Shown here: positions 1-10,660 of the stretch, in pieces
How positions within the stretch are numbered: position 1 is the stretch's first letter
Layout: every line of letters starts with the position of its first letter
From: Apus apus
Lineage: Eukaryota > Chordata > Aves > Apodiformes > Apodidae
DNA length: 64,000 bases
Assembly (NCBI RefSeq): GCF_020740795.1
Contig: NC_067296.1
Coordinates: forward strand, 6,177,001-6,241,000
Reading direction: 5' to 3'
Program-made: the position numbers and the translations under genes
The notes under the pieces: model-generated
What the model was told of the DNA's origin: nothing
Seen by the model: the letters and a program-made list of their open reading frames with translations, nothing else
Databases searched by the model: none

Positions 1-28
1 GCCCCTTCTCCGCGATGACCAGCCGCAC
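1..28 (-). CDS. GDAP1L1: GDAP1L1 coding exon 2, first 28 nt only
   Basis: Read on the minus strand, a pyrimidine-rich acceptor ending ...TTGCCCCAG is followed by GTG CGG CTG GTC ATC GCG GAG AAG GGG. This translates to VRLVIAEKG, the expected continuation of the GST N-domain after SFSSQK. The window edge cuts the exon. Confidence 0.88.
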
Positions 29-2861
29 CTGGGGCAAGACACCGGGGACACAGGGCTCAGCCCCCCACACTGAGCTGGCCCTGAGAGCCCTTGAGGCATC
101 CCAAAAGCCCCACCACTGCTCCATCACACCCCTGACCCTCTCCTGCTGCTTCTGCACAGCCACGTGTCAGGACACAGCTCGTCCTGCAAGAAGCCAAGAA
201 GCTCTTGGCGTGGCACAGCTGCAAAATTCAGGCATCTGAGAGGGGGGTTTCCCTTCCCAGCAAATGGGGGAGACCCAAACCCATCCTAACACTGTGGGAT
301 GATGGACCATCCTCCTGTTGGACGCTGGTGGGCCATGCAACAGGTGGAGGAGCTGAGAGCCCGTTCCTCAGCAGCAGGTGGAGGGAGGCAGCAGCTCCCC
401 AGCTGAGAAGGATCAGTGATGCTGCTCCAGGTAAAACATAGCCCAGCACATATCAGAGGAGCGAGAGGAGAAGGAAGAGGAGGAAGCAGCTTTCCATTCA
501 GGGAGTGCTACTGTCCAGCTTGAAGGAGGCCTGGATGTCAACTCAGGTATGCCCTACTCTCAGGGATGGGCTCTGGCTTTACTGTACTATGGGTGGGAAG
601 GCCAAGCCTGGCAGTGTGGAGGAGCAGGAGGAGGCAGGAGTGAGGCTGGATATAGGACACTGGCCCCCATTGCCCATGGGCAGCCCTTGGAGCTCATCCT
701 GCTGCTTTGCTCTGTGCTGGAGGTGGCATTGAATATGCACTCAGGGATGGCATTTTAGGCATCTGGGTTATAAAAATCTGATTGTTAAGAACTAAGTATG
801 TCAAACAGGCAAAAAAACCCCAAGACCTTGGGGGAAGTGAGAAAGCCACCTTTTACAGAACCATTGAGTGAGGGAAAAGCATTTATTTCCCTTCAGCTTG
901 CAGCAGCTAAAAATACAACTGAACAAACTTAAGCTTTTCTATCTATTTCAGAGTTCCTCGGGAATTATTCATTAATTATTTACAAGGCTGGCAAATTAGT
1001 TTTTTTCTTTTTAAAATCAAACAAGGAAAACTCTAGGTCCCTCAGCTGCAACTTGCTCTTGGCCTTTCTCCTCCCAGCTCATGGATAAACTCTGGCCAGG
1101 ACCACCTATGGTATCTGTCCCCAAACTCCTGGTGCTTCCCTGTTCTGCCATGAGGAGCTGAGGCCAAAGGCCTGGCAGGAGGCAGCTGCTGAGCACGGGG
1201 CAGCCCAGGCAGGAGGGCTCAGCTCCTGGGATAATCCCGGTGCTCACGAGTGGGGGGAGCCCCTGCCAGCACCCCAAGGAGGGGTCCCAGGGTTGATGGA
1301 ACCTGCCCAGTCCCTGCAGCGCCCGCACGGCTGCGATGAGGCATCTTGTGTGAAAACCCCATGCTGGCTGTAAAACTCCAAAAATCCCTTTGCAGGAAGG
1401 GCCGGATCCCGGTGGGGGCTCGGCATCCTTCCCACGAACAGCCCCAGCACCCGTGGTGGCCGAGCAGCTCCTGGGGCAGAGCAGGAAAAGCTCCAGCAGC
1501 AGCCGGGTGTGAGCAGAGCTCCCCTGCAGGGAGTTCCCGTGCAGCCCCTGCCGTGCCCATCGCACCAGCCGGTGCTCTCCCGCCCTCCAGCACACCCTCG
1601 TTCCGTGCGAATGACCCCAAAACCGAAGGTCGAAGGGGTGCCGAGGTTCTGGGGTGCCCTGCCCTGTCCCCAGCATCCCCAGCCCCGCGGCAGTGCGGTC
1701 GGTTGTAGGAAACCCCCTACACCAAGTGCCTGAGCCGCTGTTCCCAGCTGCTGCTGGCCAGCTGAGCAAGACAAAAGCCAGCAGCCAGCCCGGGGAGAGG
1801 CGGGGGAACCGGGCAGGAGCATCCCTGGCCGGTGGGGCCCGGGAGCCCATCAGTCACCCGCTGCTGGTGGAGGTGAAGCTGACCATGTGCAGCCAGCCGG
1901 CTGCAGCCAGCACCCTCCCTTCCCTCCTGCCTCCCGGTAGGAACACTCGGCCCTGCCCTTGGCCTCCCCACCGGCCTGCGGGGGGGGCTCTGTGTTCCCC
2001 TGGCCCCTCTGAATAGCCCCTTCCCCATTCAATATAGAAGGCGTGGGATCTGGGGCTGGGAGGAGAAGGTTGGGTTTGCTACACAGCTGCTGTGCTGCAA
2101 AATGAGCATTTACTATTGCCTGGAAAATGGGATTTCTGGCTGTTCAACCTTGTGAGCCTTGCCTGAAGCTGAGGCACCTCGGGAATAGGATTTCCAAGGT
2201 GCTGCTGCAATGTCAGGGGTAAATTGTCACTGCGTGCTGGGGTCTGCTCTGTGGAAGGAGCCCAGCTTGGGGGCCTCCTTCCCCTTTCCCAGCAGCTGGG
2301 TGGTCCCAGGGCCCAGCTCAGCCTTTGTCTGTGCTCCTGGCCATGGCAGAGTGGGGCTGTGAGCCAGCACAAAGCCAAGGTGGATCCCCGTGCAAGCTAC
2401 AATCCCAAAGCAAAAGCAGCATTTGGTTAAGGCCCCCCCCCCAGTCCCCATCCCCTCCCTGGCAGATGCTGTTAAAATGCAGAACCACAGGTACAAAAGA
2501 GCTGTCCTGCCTCATGCTGCTGCCCTTGCTAGCCCTGGGGACGAGCCCCTTGCTCTCCCCACCATTGCATCCACCCTCCCCCGGCAAGGGGATGCCCGGG
2601 GGGGGGGGGGGTTGGAGGTGATTCTCCCCCGAGAACCCACCGAGCGATTTTTTTATTATTTTTTTTTAATTTTTTTTTTACCTTTTGTGAGCTGAAGGAC
2701 TGGGTCCAGTGGTACAAAACCAGTCTGTCCTGGGATTTGAGAGCGGGGTCTGTCGGGTCCTGGCTTTCCTCCCCTTCCGTGGATTTCCCTGCGTCGGTCT
2801 CCAGCGCCGAGATGGGCCACCAGCTGCAGTTGGTGGGAGTAACGTTATTGGGAGTCGCCAT
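1..2861 (-). CDS. GDAP1L1: Ganglioside-induced differentiation-associated protein 1-like 1, 5' part (gene runs off the left edge)
   Basis: Two coding exons are visible on the minus strand: 2861-2682 (60 codons) and 28-1 (partial). The first begins MATPNN and carries the family's N-terminal signature (NCSWWPISALE, then LVLYHWTQSFSSQK), the first strand and helix of the thioredoxin-like GST N-domain. The second begins VRLVIAEKG, which continues that domain directly, and the intron is phase 0. The start has a good Kozak context (G at -3, G at +4). GDAP1L1 is a brain-enriched paralogue of GDAP1, with a GST-like fold and, in the full protein, a C-terminal tail anchor. GDAP1 acts in mitochondrial dynamics; the L1 role is less settled. 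Being next to OSER1 and JPH2 matches mammalian synteny. The rest of the gene lies left of the window. Identification is firm; the exon edges come from conserved splice dinucleotides and protein continuity. Confidence 0.93.
2682..2861 (-). CDS. GDAP1L1: GDAP1L1 coding exon 1
   Basis: This exon holds 60 codons from ATG to CAA AAG, followed by the donor GTAAAA. The reading frame stays open past the donor into an A-rich stretch, but the family resemblance stops exactly at SFSSQK. The intron side of the donor is unusual: GTAAAAAAAAA followed by a long A/T-rich run. The segment of about 20 residues between WPISALE and LVLYHW is the least conserved part compared with the human protein. Confidence 0.93.
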
Positions 2862-3190
2862 GACAGCCTGTGAGCCGGCGGGGAGAGGGACGGGGGAGCG
2901 AGCGGCGCTAGCCCAGCATCACATGGGCTCCTGCCAGCAGCATCACTCCCGGGGCAGCTCCATCGCCCCGGCTGGGGCGGGCAGCGGTCGGTGGGCGCCG
3001 GGGGTCACAGGAGAGGAGGGGGACGGGGGTGAAGCCTCAGCCCGTCCCCGCTCGTGGCCGGGCTCCCACGGCAACGTGCGGGCATCGCTTCAATAGGCGG
3101 GTGTCAGCAGCGGAGGCTCCTGCTGCCTGCCTGCCTGCCAGCCCGGCAATCCGGGGCAGCTCCAGCCCCTGCGGCTCCTTAGGAATATTT
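2862..3190 (-). promoter_or_regulatory. GDAP1L1: GC-rich, CpG-rich 5' region of GDAP1L1
   Basis: Directly upstream of the GDAP1L1 start (read leftward), about 300 bases are GC-rich with many CpGs. They end at an AT-rich stretch near 3190. The position fits a CpG-island promoter plus 5' UTR. No TATA box stands out and the transcription start cannot be placed. Confidence 0.5.
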
Positions 3191-5431
3191 GCGGCAGAGA
3201 TTAGGACCTTTTTTATTTTTTTCCCCACCTGTTTAGACATGCTAGATACGTGATAAATGGCTGCATTGATGGATACTGGCTTTAAAATGTCTTGCCTGCC
3301 TTTCAGCCTTCACTGAAAGATGCACCAATGGCTCTTCAGAGGTGCTGGGTGATTGGGAGTACACACTAATTGCTGCCTAGTGGGTGTGATGCTGCCTGTC
3401 CCGGGGTAGAGCCCAGGAGCCCTCACTGTGTCCCAGAGCCCCAGGGTGCCTGCTCAAACCGGACAGGCATCTTGCACCAAAGCAGGCAGGGCTCGGGGGG
3501 AGCTGCCAGAGTTGGCAAGGTGTGTGGAAATTGCAAACGGGGTTCGTTCCTCTGCTCGGAGTGTGCTGGGGCTTCTGGAGCTGCTGCTCCCCAGGCACTA
3601 CCAGTATCACCCAGAGGTTTGCTGGAAAACGTACAGGCAGCTGGTGGCTTTCTGGGCACAGTGATCCAGACATGTGGGCCTGTGCTTTATGACACTTGGC
3701 TTTGTCACACTCTATCTCCAGCAATCTGGCAGCCTGGAGATAAGTTCCCCTATATCTGCCAGTATGGGGGAGGGGGGGGTTAGAGGTAAAACCAGCCTGG
3801 CAACTTGGGTTGTAGGGGCAAGTTCTGGAGAGGATGGAGGAGAGGACTCTATGGGCACAGGGAGCCAGTCTGTGTCTTGGTGCTGTGCGAGGGCTTTGGG
3901 TGCAAACACGGCTCCTCCGTGTGTTGCTCCTGTCTCCACCCACTCTGGAGCTGGTGAGGTTGCCCCAGGTGTGGAGGGAAACAGGGGGAGGGTTTGGGAG
4001 AGCTGGCTTAAGTGGGGAAGCTGAGGCACACTTCCCCCCAAAAGCACTGGGAGAGATGGGGCCAAACTGGTACCCAGACCCATGAGCAGAGCACTTTTTT
4101 GGGAACTGGGAGGTGAAAATCCATTGGTGTCGTGATGTCCTGCTGCCGGAGGTGTGCGGGAGGGCGATGCCGGAGGGAGAGGCTGGGAAAAGAGCAGCTT
4201 GACCAAGCAGAAGCGAGTCTCTCCTGCGGATCAGTGTCCAGAAAGCCCCATCTAGTGGTAGATTTTGTGAGGCATTAGCGCCGAGCTGCTGGGAACTCAA
4301 AAACTGACGAATCGCTTTGTCCCTCTGGGTCCTGCCAGTACGTGCCACCTCCGGAGGTGCTTGTTTCTTTAGTGGGCTTTGGCTTGCTAAACTGAGCAAG
4401 GCTTGAAGGGCAGGATGGGTGCCAGCCACCTTTAGAGGTGCCCTGACCTTGTGTGACCTTGTCACCACATCCAGCTCTCATTCCCAGCCTTCCTGCCTGG
4501 AAAGGTGTCAATGCTGGGCTGACCCCATAGCTGGGATGCTGTGTGGACAGACCAGGTGGCATCAGCAGAGCCCTGGCAGAAGGTGTTATTGGGTCAGGAC
4601 TGCAGGTGCTGGAGGTTTTGGAATGCACAGTCTGGGGTGCCTGGTCTCAGAGCTGATGCCAGCACCACAGAGGAGAAGAAAGCAGGTGGCTGGAATTGGT
4701 CACAAGACTTTGCAGGCACAGAAGCACCTTCCTTGTTTTAGAAGGAGGGGATGGAAATCAGGCTGTAGAATCAGCTCCATTGATTTTTTTTTTTTTTTTT
4801 TCCAGGTGGCCTGATGCAGCATCTGCCAGTGTAAAGCTTAGATAGGACTTGGTTTGGCTTCTGTAAGGTGAGGAATACATTTCATTGATCCAGCTCCTCC
4901 AATATGGAGGTAGGTACAGGGCAATGTGTAAAGTGACACCAAATTGAGAAGCTGGTTGCATTTAGTTTGAGAGCATGAGGCAGTATCATGGTCTAAGTAA
5001 CTGCATAACACTTGGGAGCAACAGAATAGTTTGTGTTATGATAACTTAAGTTGGATTTATTTGAACTTTAAATCTCAACTTCCTGGATTCGTAAATTTTA
5101 GGGATGATTAGAATGAAATCTACAGAGATCTAGAATGGCCGAGACTTCTCCAGCACAGAATGCAAGGCCAGCTCTCTACATCTGTTGCAATCTATTTTTA
5201 TACAATGCTTGTGACTCCTTGGCATACTGACCACTGATTTTTAAGTGTGTAAGTGAGAACTGCAGTATTTTACTGCAACACAGTTGTTTAGCATGTCCTG
5301 ACACTGAAAACAGACCTTCACGTTTGTGGGGTTTGTTGGGTTTTTGGTGTTTTTTTTTCCTTAAAATAAGGTCAAGAGGGGAGATGGGTGTTAAGTCAAA
5401 TTATTCAGGCTTGAAATTGTTTTGACAAATA
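3191..5431. other. Intergenic stretch between GDAP1L1 and OSER1L
   Basis: I see no exon with family resemblance here. A 363-codon open frame on the minus strand (3377-4468) has no recognisable domain and unlike amino-acid composition, and looks like chance in GC-rich sequence. The part from about 4800 on turns AT-rich. Short poly(T) and poly(A) runs occur at 4787-4801 and 5350-5358. Confidence 0.5.
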
Positions 5432-6355
5432 TTTATTAATGCAAGTCTCAGCAACAACATTTTTTATTTCCATACTTCCAACCAGAAGCAATGTTACAGC
5501 TCTACACCACAAAGCCTCTATGATACACACCTCCTGTTTTTAGCCCATTTCCACACTGCTTTGTGTATCAAACATCCCCAGAAACCATCTGTAGAGATGG
5601 CTCCAGCATCTCCACTTCTGAGACAGCACGGCCCAAAAAAAAGGTTAGCCTGCTTCACTCCCTCCTAAAATATTCCCTCTGTAAAGCACAAATAACAAAA
5701 TATATTTTTTTGCTTCTAAGAGCTTCACTTATCTGCAGAAAAATAGAACTGCTTTAGAGTGAGCTAGTCAAGATTATGGAAGGGTTCAAGCCCACACCCT
5801 GCACATTCTGCACCTCCCAACAAATCTGTGAGGAGGAAGAGTTTGCCAGTTGATCCAACTAAAAAGGAGCCAGCTAGTGTTCAAGGAACAGAAATCCATC
5901 CTATCCAAAATACTGAATACTTCTCATTCTTCTCTCTAGAGCAAGATGAGGATAGAACTGCAGCTATGAAACATTTCTCTTAAGTGCAGGGACACATTAA
6001 GAATGAACCTTCCAAACACTGCAAAAATTCAGAACAAAACCTAAAAGGCTTTTTTTTTTTTTTGTCCAAGGAAATACTGAAAACAGCATACAGAGCTTGA
6101 GTATCCACAGAACAAACTGAGAAACAAAGGGAGTTCATTTGATCTACAGTGCTTTTGTTAAGGTATTCAGAGACTTTAGTGCATTCTTTAGAACTAAGCT
6201 CAAACTATACTCCATTTTTCATTTTATTAGAAAACTAAACTGTATGAGGCAAAGAACATTTGATCAAACACACAACAGTGAAAACATGGCACTGACAAGG
6301 CATTTAACCCAACCATTATCACAAACTCTGATTTGGGATTCTCTATTGCTTCCAG
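5432..6355 (-). other. Probable 3' UTR of OSER1L with candidate poly(A) signals
   Basis: Downstream of the OSER1L stop on the minus strand lies AT-rich sequence without coding character. AATAAA hexamers on the minus strand occur at 6223-6228, about 130 nt past the stop, and at 5463-5468 and 5432-5437. Which one is used cannot be told from sequence, so the 3' end is uncertain. Confidence 0.4.
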
Positions 6356-7037
6356 TCAGGTATACATCATTTCTGCCATGTGAGACATTTTCTTGGGAAT
6401 ATATAAGTAGTATTCCATGTATCCAGACAGATCTTCAATAGTCACGTCATCTACAAAGGCTCGAGCTTGCTCAGAACAAGATCTAGGAGAACCTGCTGGC
6501 ACTGCCCCACAGGGGGATCTGTGAAGAGACTGGGCATGGGCTCCCAGGACTGCCTTCTCACATTCCGACAGGACGCTCCGCAAGCCGGAGAACGAGTACA
6601 CTTCCATGGTTCTCCACTGTTTGCACTGGCATTTCCTGTCCGTACAAGGGCACTGCTTCCCATTGCTAAGCATGGATAAGGACTGGAAATCAGAGGTTTG
6701 GCTACAATGCAAGCTGGTTTCAAAGGATGAGGAGAGAGCAGGGAAATTCTCTCTTGACTTCTCCAAAGGCTCTTCGGCGGTGAAAGCTTCCGAAGGTTCA
6801 GTCCTGTCCTCACTGGCCTCCAGGTGAGAATCGTGCCCGTCCTTCGTACCATCTTCTGCTGCAACAAAAACGTCTGAACTGATACTGCCCTGGGCTGGGT
6901 CTGCCTGGGGGCTGTGTTTCAGCTGGCTGGTGGCTTTCACGTTGCAGTATGTAAACTTGGGAGGATGCAGGACAGGAGACTTGGAGCGTCTGCGCCGCGG
7001 GACTCTTGCTGACCCTCGGGAAGGCTTTCTCACACAC
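6356..7037 (-). CDS. OSER1L last coding exon
   Basis: There are 682 nt from acceptor CCCTGCAG to the TGA at 6358-6356, the same length to the base as the last OSER1 exon. It carries the RRRRSKSP basic motif, a DFQSLS serine patch, the cysteine cluster, a MEVYSFSGL motif and the invariant C-terminus. The sequence between residues about 95 and 170 is poorly conserved with OSER1. Confidence 0.92.
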
Positions 7038-9561
7038 CTGCAGGGTTGCAACAGGTGAGCAAGTAGGTAACTCCAGAACCTACACCATAGCTCAGCAGCT
7101 GTAAAAGGTAGCTAAAAATGCTTTAGAAGATTTTATTTGGTTGTTGTTTTTTTTTCTGCACAGAAAAACCGGGTGACTGGTCACTGACAATCTCTGACAG
7201 GAACAGCCAAGGAGGCTGAAGAACTTGGGGCTCCCCCAAAGGACAAACAGCCCTATTTTACAGGTACTTTCCCCCCAAATGGTCTGTGTTAATTAAACAA
7301 TACTTTGTCATTCCAAATTGGTCTGTAGTGCAGAGCCTGGATGTTGGCTGGAGCTGTTGGCAGAATCACCTGGAATATCCAGGTACCTCAGTACAGAAAT
7401 AAAATAACCCAGGACAGGGATAAGAGGGGGTTGCAAAGGTGTAAGACTTGAACAAAAGGAGGAAATAGGTGGAAAATAAAGTTTTAGGTACCCCCTCTAA
7501 GATAAGAGGCCATATTGCTTTTAAAGTCTTTGACAAAATGCCCTTAAAACCCACCACATCAAACAGATGACAGTAAAGTTTTGTAATAGAAAAGAGAGAA
7601 AAGAGAAGTTGAAGCAACTAATTCCAGCTTTCACTAGAAACAGAAAGTGAGTGCTGAGTGCCTTGGCACAGACAGGCGGGCATGGGGCAGTGACCAGTGT
7701 GTTTTACCCATGCCATGTGTCCTTGGAGCTGCCAGGCTGTGGCTTGGCCCCCTCTCCAGCTGCTCTCACTGATGTCCTCAGCAGGGTCCCATCACCCCCG
7801 GGCAGAGCTCCCGTGCATCTGGGGAAACAGGGAGACACCAGGTCAGAGCTGCATTGTCTGAGGAATCAGGGAGACACCTCCTCACAGCAGTGCCTGGACA
7901 TGCTGCTTCAGAGCTCCAGGCTCAGCCTCTGCTTTAGAAACATCTAAGTTTGCAGCCTTGAGTTCCTCTGTAGTCAGTGGTTAGAGACAGAATATTACAG
8001 AGATTTATCAACCTGCTCTCAGTGTATTGACCTCAGTCAAGTGTCTAAAGAGGGGTGAGATGAGATGAAGGGAGGCCAAAATGCCCAGAGGCTGAGGTCA
8101 TGCCCTCTTTGTACTAGAACACATGAAAGGAATGTAAGCTCAGGTTCCAGATGCTCCTGTCAGACAACAGTAGTTAAAGATAGGCTCCTTACTCATCTGA
8201 ATTGCAGTCAGGAACCCACAGCAGCAGGCTGAGCAGTCAGGGGACAAGTGGACAAGGTACAATGGACAAGGACAGATTCCTAATTTACTCTCATTAAATT
8301 TCCCAGATAAACATGGAATGCAAAAAAACCCAAACATCTGGCCCTGGAGGTTCAGACAGCAAAAATAAATGCCTGAGCAGGCAGATCTGTACTTATGGTG
8401 GCTGTATGTGTGATTTCAAACACAGAATAATAAAAAATGAGGCTGAAATTCTAGCAGAAGAGCCCAAGCACTCTGCTCAAAGTTGATCTTAAGGGATTAG
8501 TCACAAGACTTGAGCTGTTCAAAACACAGGCCTGCAAAACAAGATCCTTTTATGCCTAAGAAGATATCATCAGGAATCAACCAGAACTGTACACAGTCTT
8601 GTCCCTGGTAACACATCAGAATTAGCAAGCTTAATAAGCACAGTTCCCTGTTACAGACCAGCTGTTTTTTTTTCCACATGTAACAGAAGACCTCCTGAAG
8701 CAGAGGAAACAAGTAACAAAGCAAAATACATTTCAATGTGCAGAGGAAGTCATGAGTTCACAGTATGGATGGCTGTGGAGATGAAGTCACAAGGTAACAC
8801 TGGTTATCAGTACAAAGCTGTCTCTTGTGTCTCTGAATTCCCAAAAGATTTCAAGTGAACTTTCCCACAAAGTCTTAGGCTGCCTGATTTTATTAACTCC
8901 TCATTTCAGGGAAGATGCTTGTATTGCATATTCTCAGTACACCCCGTGTGTTCTGGAGCACATTTTTAGTGCAGGAATCCCTGCAGACTTTTACTCTACG
9001 CTGATCAGAAACGATCAGTGCTCATGTTCAGCCTGATGATTTCCAGGGAGACTGGGCTCTCCAGCACACCACCCAGGGATGGTGCTGGCCTGCAGATGCT
9101 TTCCAAGCCAATCTGCAGGGACCACAGGGAAGGCTGATCAGGTGGTTGATGGCACCAGTCTTTACATGAATGGACAAACACGTTCTGCTCCACAGCAGGC
9201 GACTTCAGTTAGGAGCAGTCCCATGCCCTGGGTGAGTCACCTCACGTTCTCATGTGTGATTTCAGTTGGATATTGTGTCAAGATCAGTCAGCAATAAACC
9301 CCTGCTTTGCCTATTAGACAGTTATAACTACTACACTTCACGTCAAGCGATGCAGTTGTCACCTCCCTGACAGTAATGACCCTTTCACCAAATTAAATTT
9401 GTTTTGAGGTTCAAAATAATAGAGAAATACAAATCTCTAGTAAGAAACTGACCAACGACACGGTCCTTTCTGTTGCTCCCTTACCCTGCTGCATCCACCC
9501 TCAGCTTTTTGAAAGCTGTTTGCAGACTCTCTTCCTCTTCATCTTTAGCCTCCACGTCCAT
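6356..9561 (-). CDS. OSER1-like paralogue, complete, three coding exons, 289 residues
   Basis: Exons are 9561-9485, 7818-7708 and 7037-6356 on the minus strand. They give 77+111+682 nt, one open frame of 289 codons plus stop. Product: oxidative stress-responsive serine-rich protein 1 family. N-terminus [22 protein letters not shown] matches OSER1 ([22 protein letters not shown] here). Exon 3 ends in the family motif SSKDTWHG. Exon 4 has the basic stretch [15 protein letters not shown], a cysteine cluster (CPCTDRKCQC) and the conserved C-terminus from [10 protein letters not shown] to MMYT. Both introns are phase 2, as in OSER1. The gene lies head to head with OSER1 and their starts flank one CpG promoter. 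It is not a processed copy, because introns and splice sites are present. OSER1 is a FOXO-responsive protein tied to oxidative-stress response and lifespan; no function is known for this copy. The middle third is strongly diverged. No official symbol is offered. Confidence 0.88.
7708..7818 (-). CDS. OSER1L middle coding exon
   Basis: There are 111 nt, between acceptor CTGTTTCCCCAG and donor GTAAAA, with phase 2 at both ends. The translation keeps spaced OSER1 landmarks: a G-D-G-T start, V-R-x-A, E-x-x-K-P, and the terminal SSKDTWHG. It is one codon shorter than the OSER1 exon (114 nt). It has few internal matches beyond those landmarks, so it is easily missed by a similarity search. Confidence 0.85.
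9485..9561 (-). CDS. OSER1L coding exon with start codon
   Basis: There are 77 coding nt from ATG to GCA GCA GG, followed by the donor GTAAGG. This is exactly as long as the matching OSER1 exon. The start has G at +4 but C at -3. The 5' edge of the exon is uncertain: acceptor-like AGs would start it at 9586 or 9605. An overlapping glycine-rich open frame in another phase is the shadow of the nearby minisatellite. Confidence 0.87.
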
Positions 9562-9779
9562 GGGGGGGCTCTCAGCGTGATTCCAGCTGTGCCCCGCAGC
9601 ACCAGCTGCCAGGCAGACGTCAGGGGCTCCGACCTCGCTCCCGGCCGGCGCGGGGAGCGCAGCAGAGGCTCGTTTCTCTGCCGCTGCCCTCCCTGCCCTG
9701 GGACAAGACCTGTCTGGAGCTTTTCACCCTGGCGGACCCCGCGCTGGTCCGCGGGCTCCGAAGCCCCCGGCAGCACAAG

Positions 9780-10447
9780 GTGTATCCCCCAGGGCAGGAT
9801 CCCCCAGGGCAGGATCCCCCGGGGCCGCCGCCAGGGCATGGAGAAGAGGGCCCGTTCCCCCCGATCCCCCCTTTTCCCCCCCCGGTGCCCCCGTTCCCCC
9901 TGATTCCCCCCGGTTCCCCTGATCCTCCCCATATCCCCCGTTCTCCCCCGATCCCCCCTTTTCCCCCCGGTCCTCCCCGATCCCCCTCGGTGCCCCCGTT
10001 CCCCCCCCGGTTCCCTTGATCCCCCCCACACCCCCCGTTCTCCCCCCGTCCCCCCCGATCCCCCCTTTTCCCTCCGATCCCCCCGGTGCCCCCGATCCCC
10101 CCAGATCCTCCCGGTTCTCCCGATCCCCCTCGGTGTCCCCGATCCCCCCGGTTCCCCTGATCCCCCCCATACCCCCTGTTCTCCCCCGGTGCCCCCCTTT
10201 TCCCCCCGATCCCCCTCGGTGCCCCCGATCCCCCCGCCCCCCCTCTTCCCCCCGGTCCTCCCCGATCCCCCCCGGTCCCCCCTTTCCCCCCGGTGCCCCC
10301 TTTTCCCCCCGGTGCCCCCGATCCCCCCCGGTCCCCCCTTTCCCCCCGGTGCCCCCTTTTCCCCCCGGTGCCCCCGATCCCCCCCGGTGCCCCCTTTCCC
10401 CCCCGGTGCCCCCTTTTCCCCCCGGTGCCCCCTTTCCCCCCCGTGCC
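9780..10447. repeat. C-rich (G-rich on minus strand) minisatellite with strong G-quadruplex potential
   Basis: About 670 bases consist of short units close to CCCCCCGGTGCCCCC, separated by TTTT, TTT or GAT, giving a basic period of 17-20 bases. Pairs and triplets of units repeat as higher-order blocks, most regular from 10260 to 10447. The unit runs of C5-C7 are G runs on the minus strand, the sense strand of OSER1L, whose first intron should contain the array. Long proline-rich frames on plus and glycine-rich, collagen-like frames on minus are artefacts of the repeat. Confidence 0.9.
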
Positions 10448-10660
10448 CCCCCCTCACCGCCGGGCTCTCAGGGGTGCGAGGGGGAGCGCAGCACAACAGG
10501 AAGTGACGCCCCCGCCGCGCATGCGCGCGCCCGCCGCGCCTCCCGCCCGGCGCGCGCGCGCCGCTGGCCCCGCCCCTTCCCGGCTGCCGTTAGTTCCGGT
10601 GGGAGCGGCGGGGAAGGGGGGGGGCGGCGGGACCGGGCTGCGCGGCGGGGCCGGTGAGTG
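10448..10660. promoter_or_regulatory. Bidirectional CpG promoter of OSER1 and OSER1L
   Basis: This dense CpG stretch lies between the two divergent genes. It shows a palindromic NRF1-type site GCGCATGCGC at 10517-10526. An ETS/GABP-type CAGGAAGTG lies at 10497-10505 and runs straight into TGACG. A GC box CCCCGCCCC lies near 10568-10576, and an inverted ETS core TTCCGG near 10594-10599. There is no TATA box. This set is typical of TATA-less two-way promoters of housekeeping genes. Start sites are inferred to lie left of about 10500 for OSER1L and right of about 10580 for OSER1. Confidence 0.7.
10585..10653 (+). other. OSER1: OSER1 noncoding exon 1 (approximate 5' end)
   Basis: A strong splice donor, CCG|GTGAGT, lies at 10653/10654 inside the CpG island. 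The coding part of OSER1 starts in an exon with its own acceptor at 13978/13979. A noncoding first exon ending at this donor is the simplest reading. The 5' boundary is a guess. Confidence 0.5.

Noticed and set aside
1017-1850. 277-codon frame on minus inside GDAP1L1 intron 1
   Set aside because: No family likeness, and three other frames are open over the same GC-rich stretch. The position between GDAP1L1 exons 1 and 2 argues for intron.
3377-4468. 363-codon open frame on the minus strand between GDAP1L1 and OSER1L
   Set aside because: No domain, signal peptide, repeat or family likeness, low-information composition, and GC-rich DNA with few chance stops. It is also not flanked by clear splice or promoter signals.
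6356-7037. OSER1L as a processed pseudogene
   Set aside because: It has two introns at the OSER1 positions and phases, no frame disruption, no poly(A) tract at its 3' end, and synonymous-biased change.
9501-10496. 331-codon collagen-like glycine-rich frame on minus
   Set aside because: It is the translation of the minisatellite, with imperfect G-x-y spacing, and it overlaps the true OSER1L exon in another phase.
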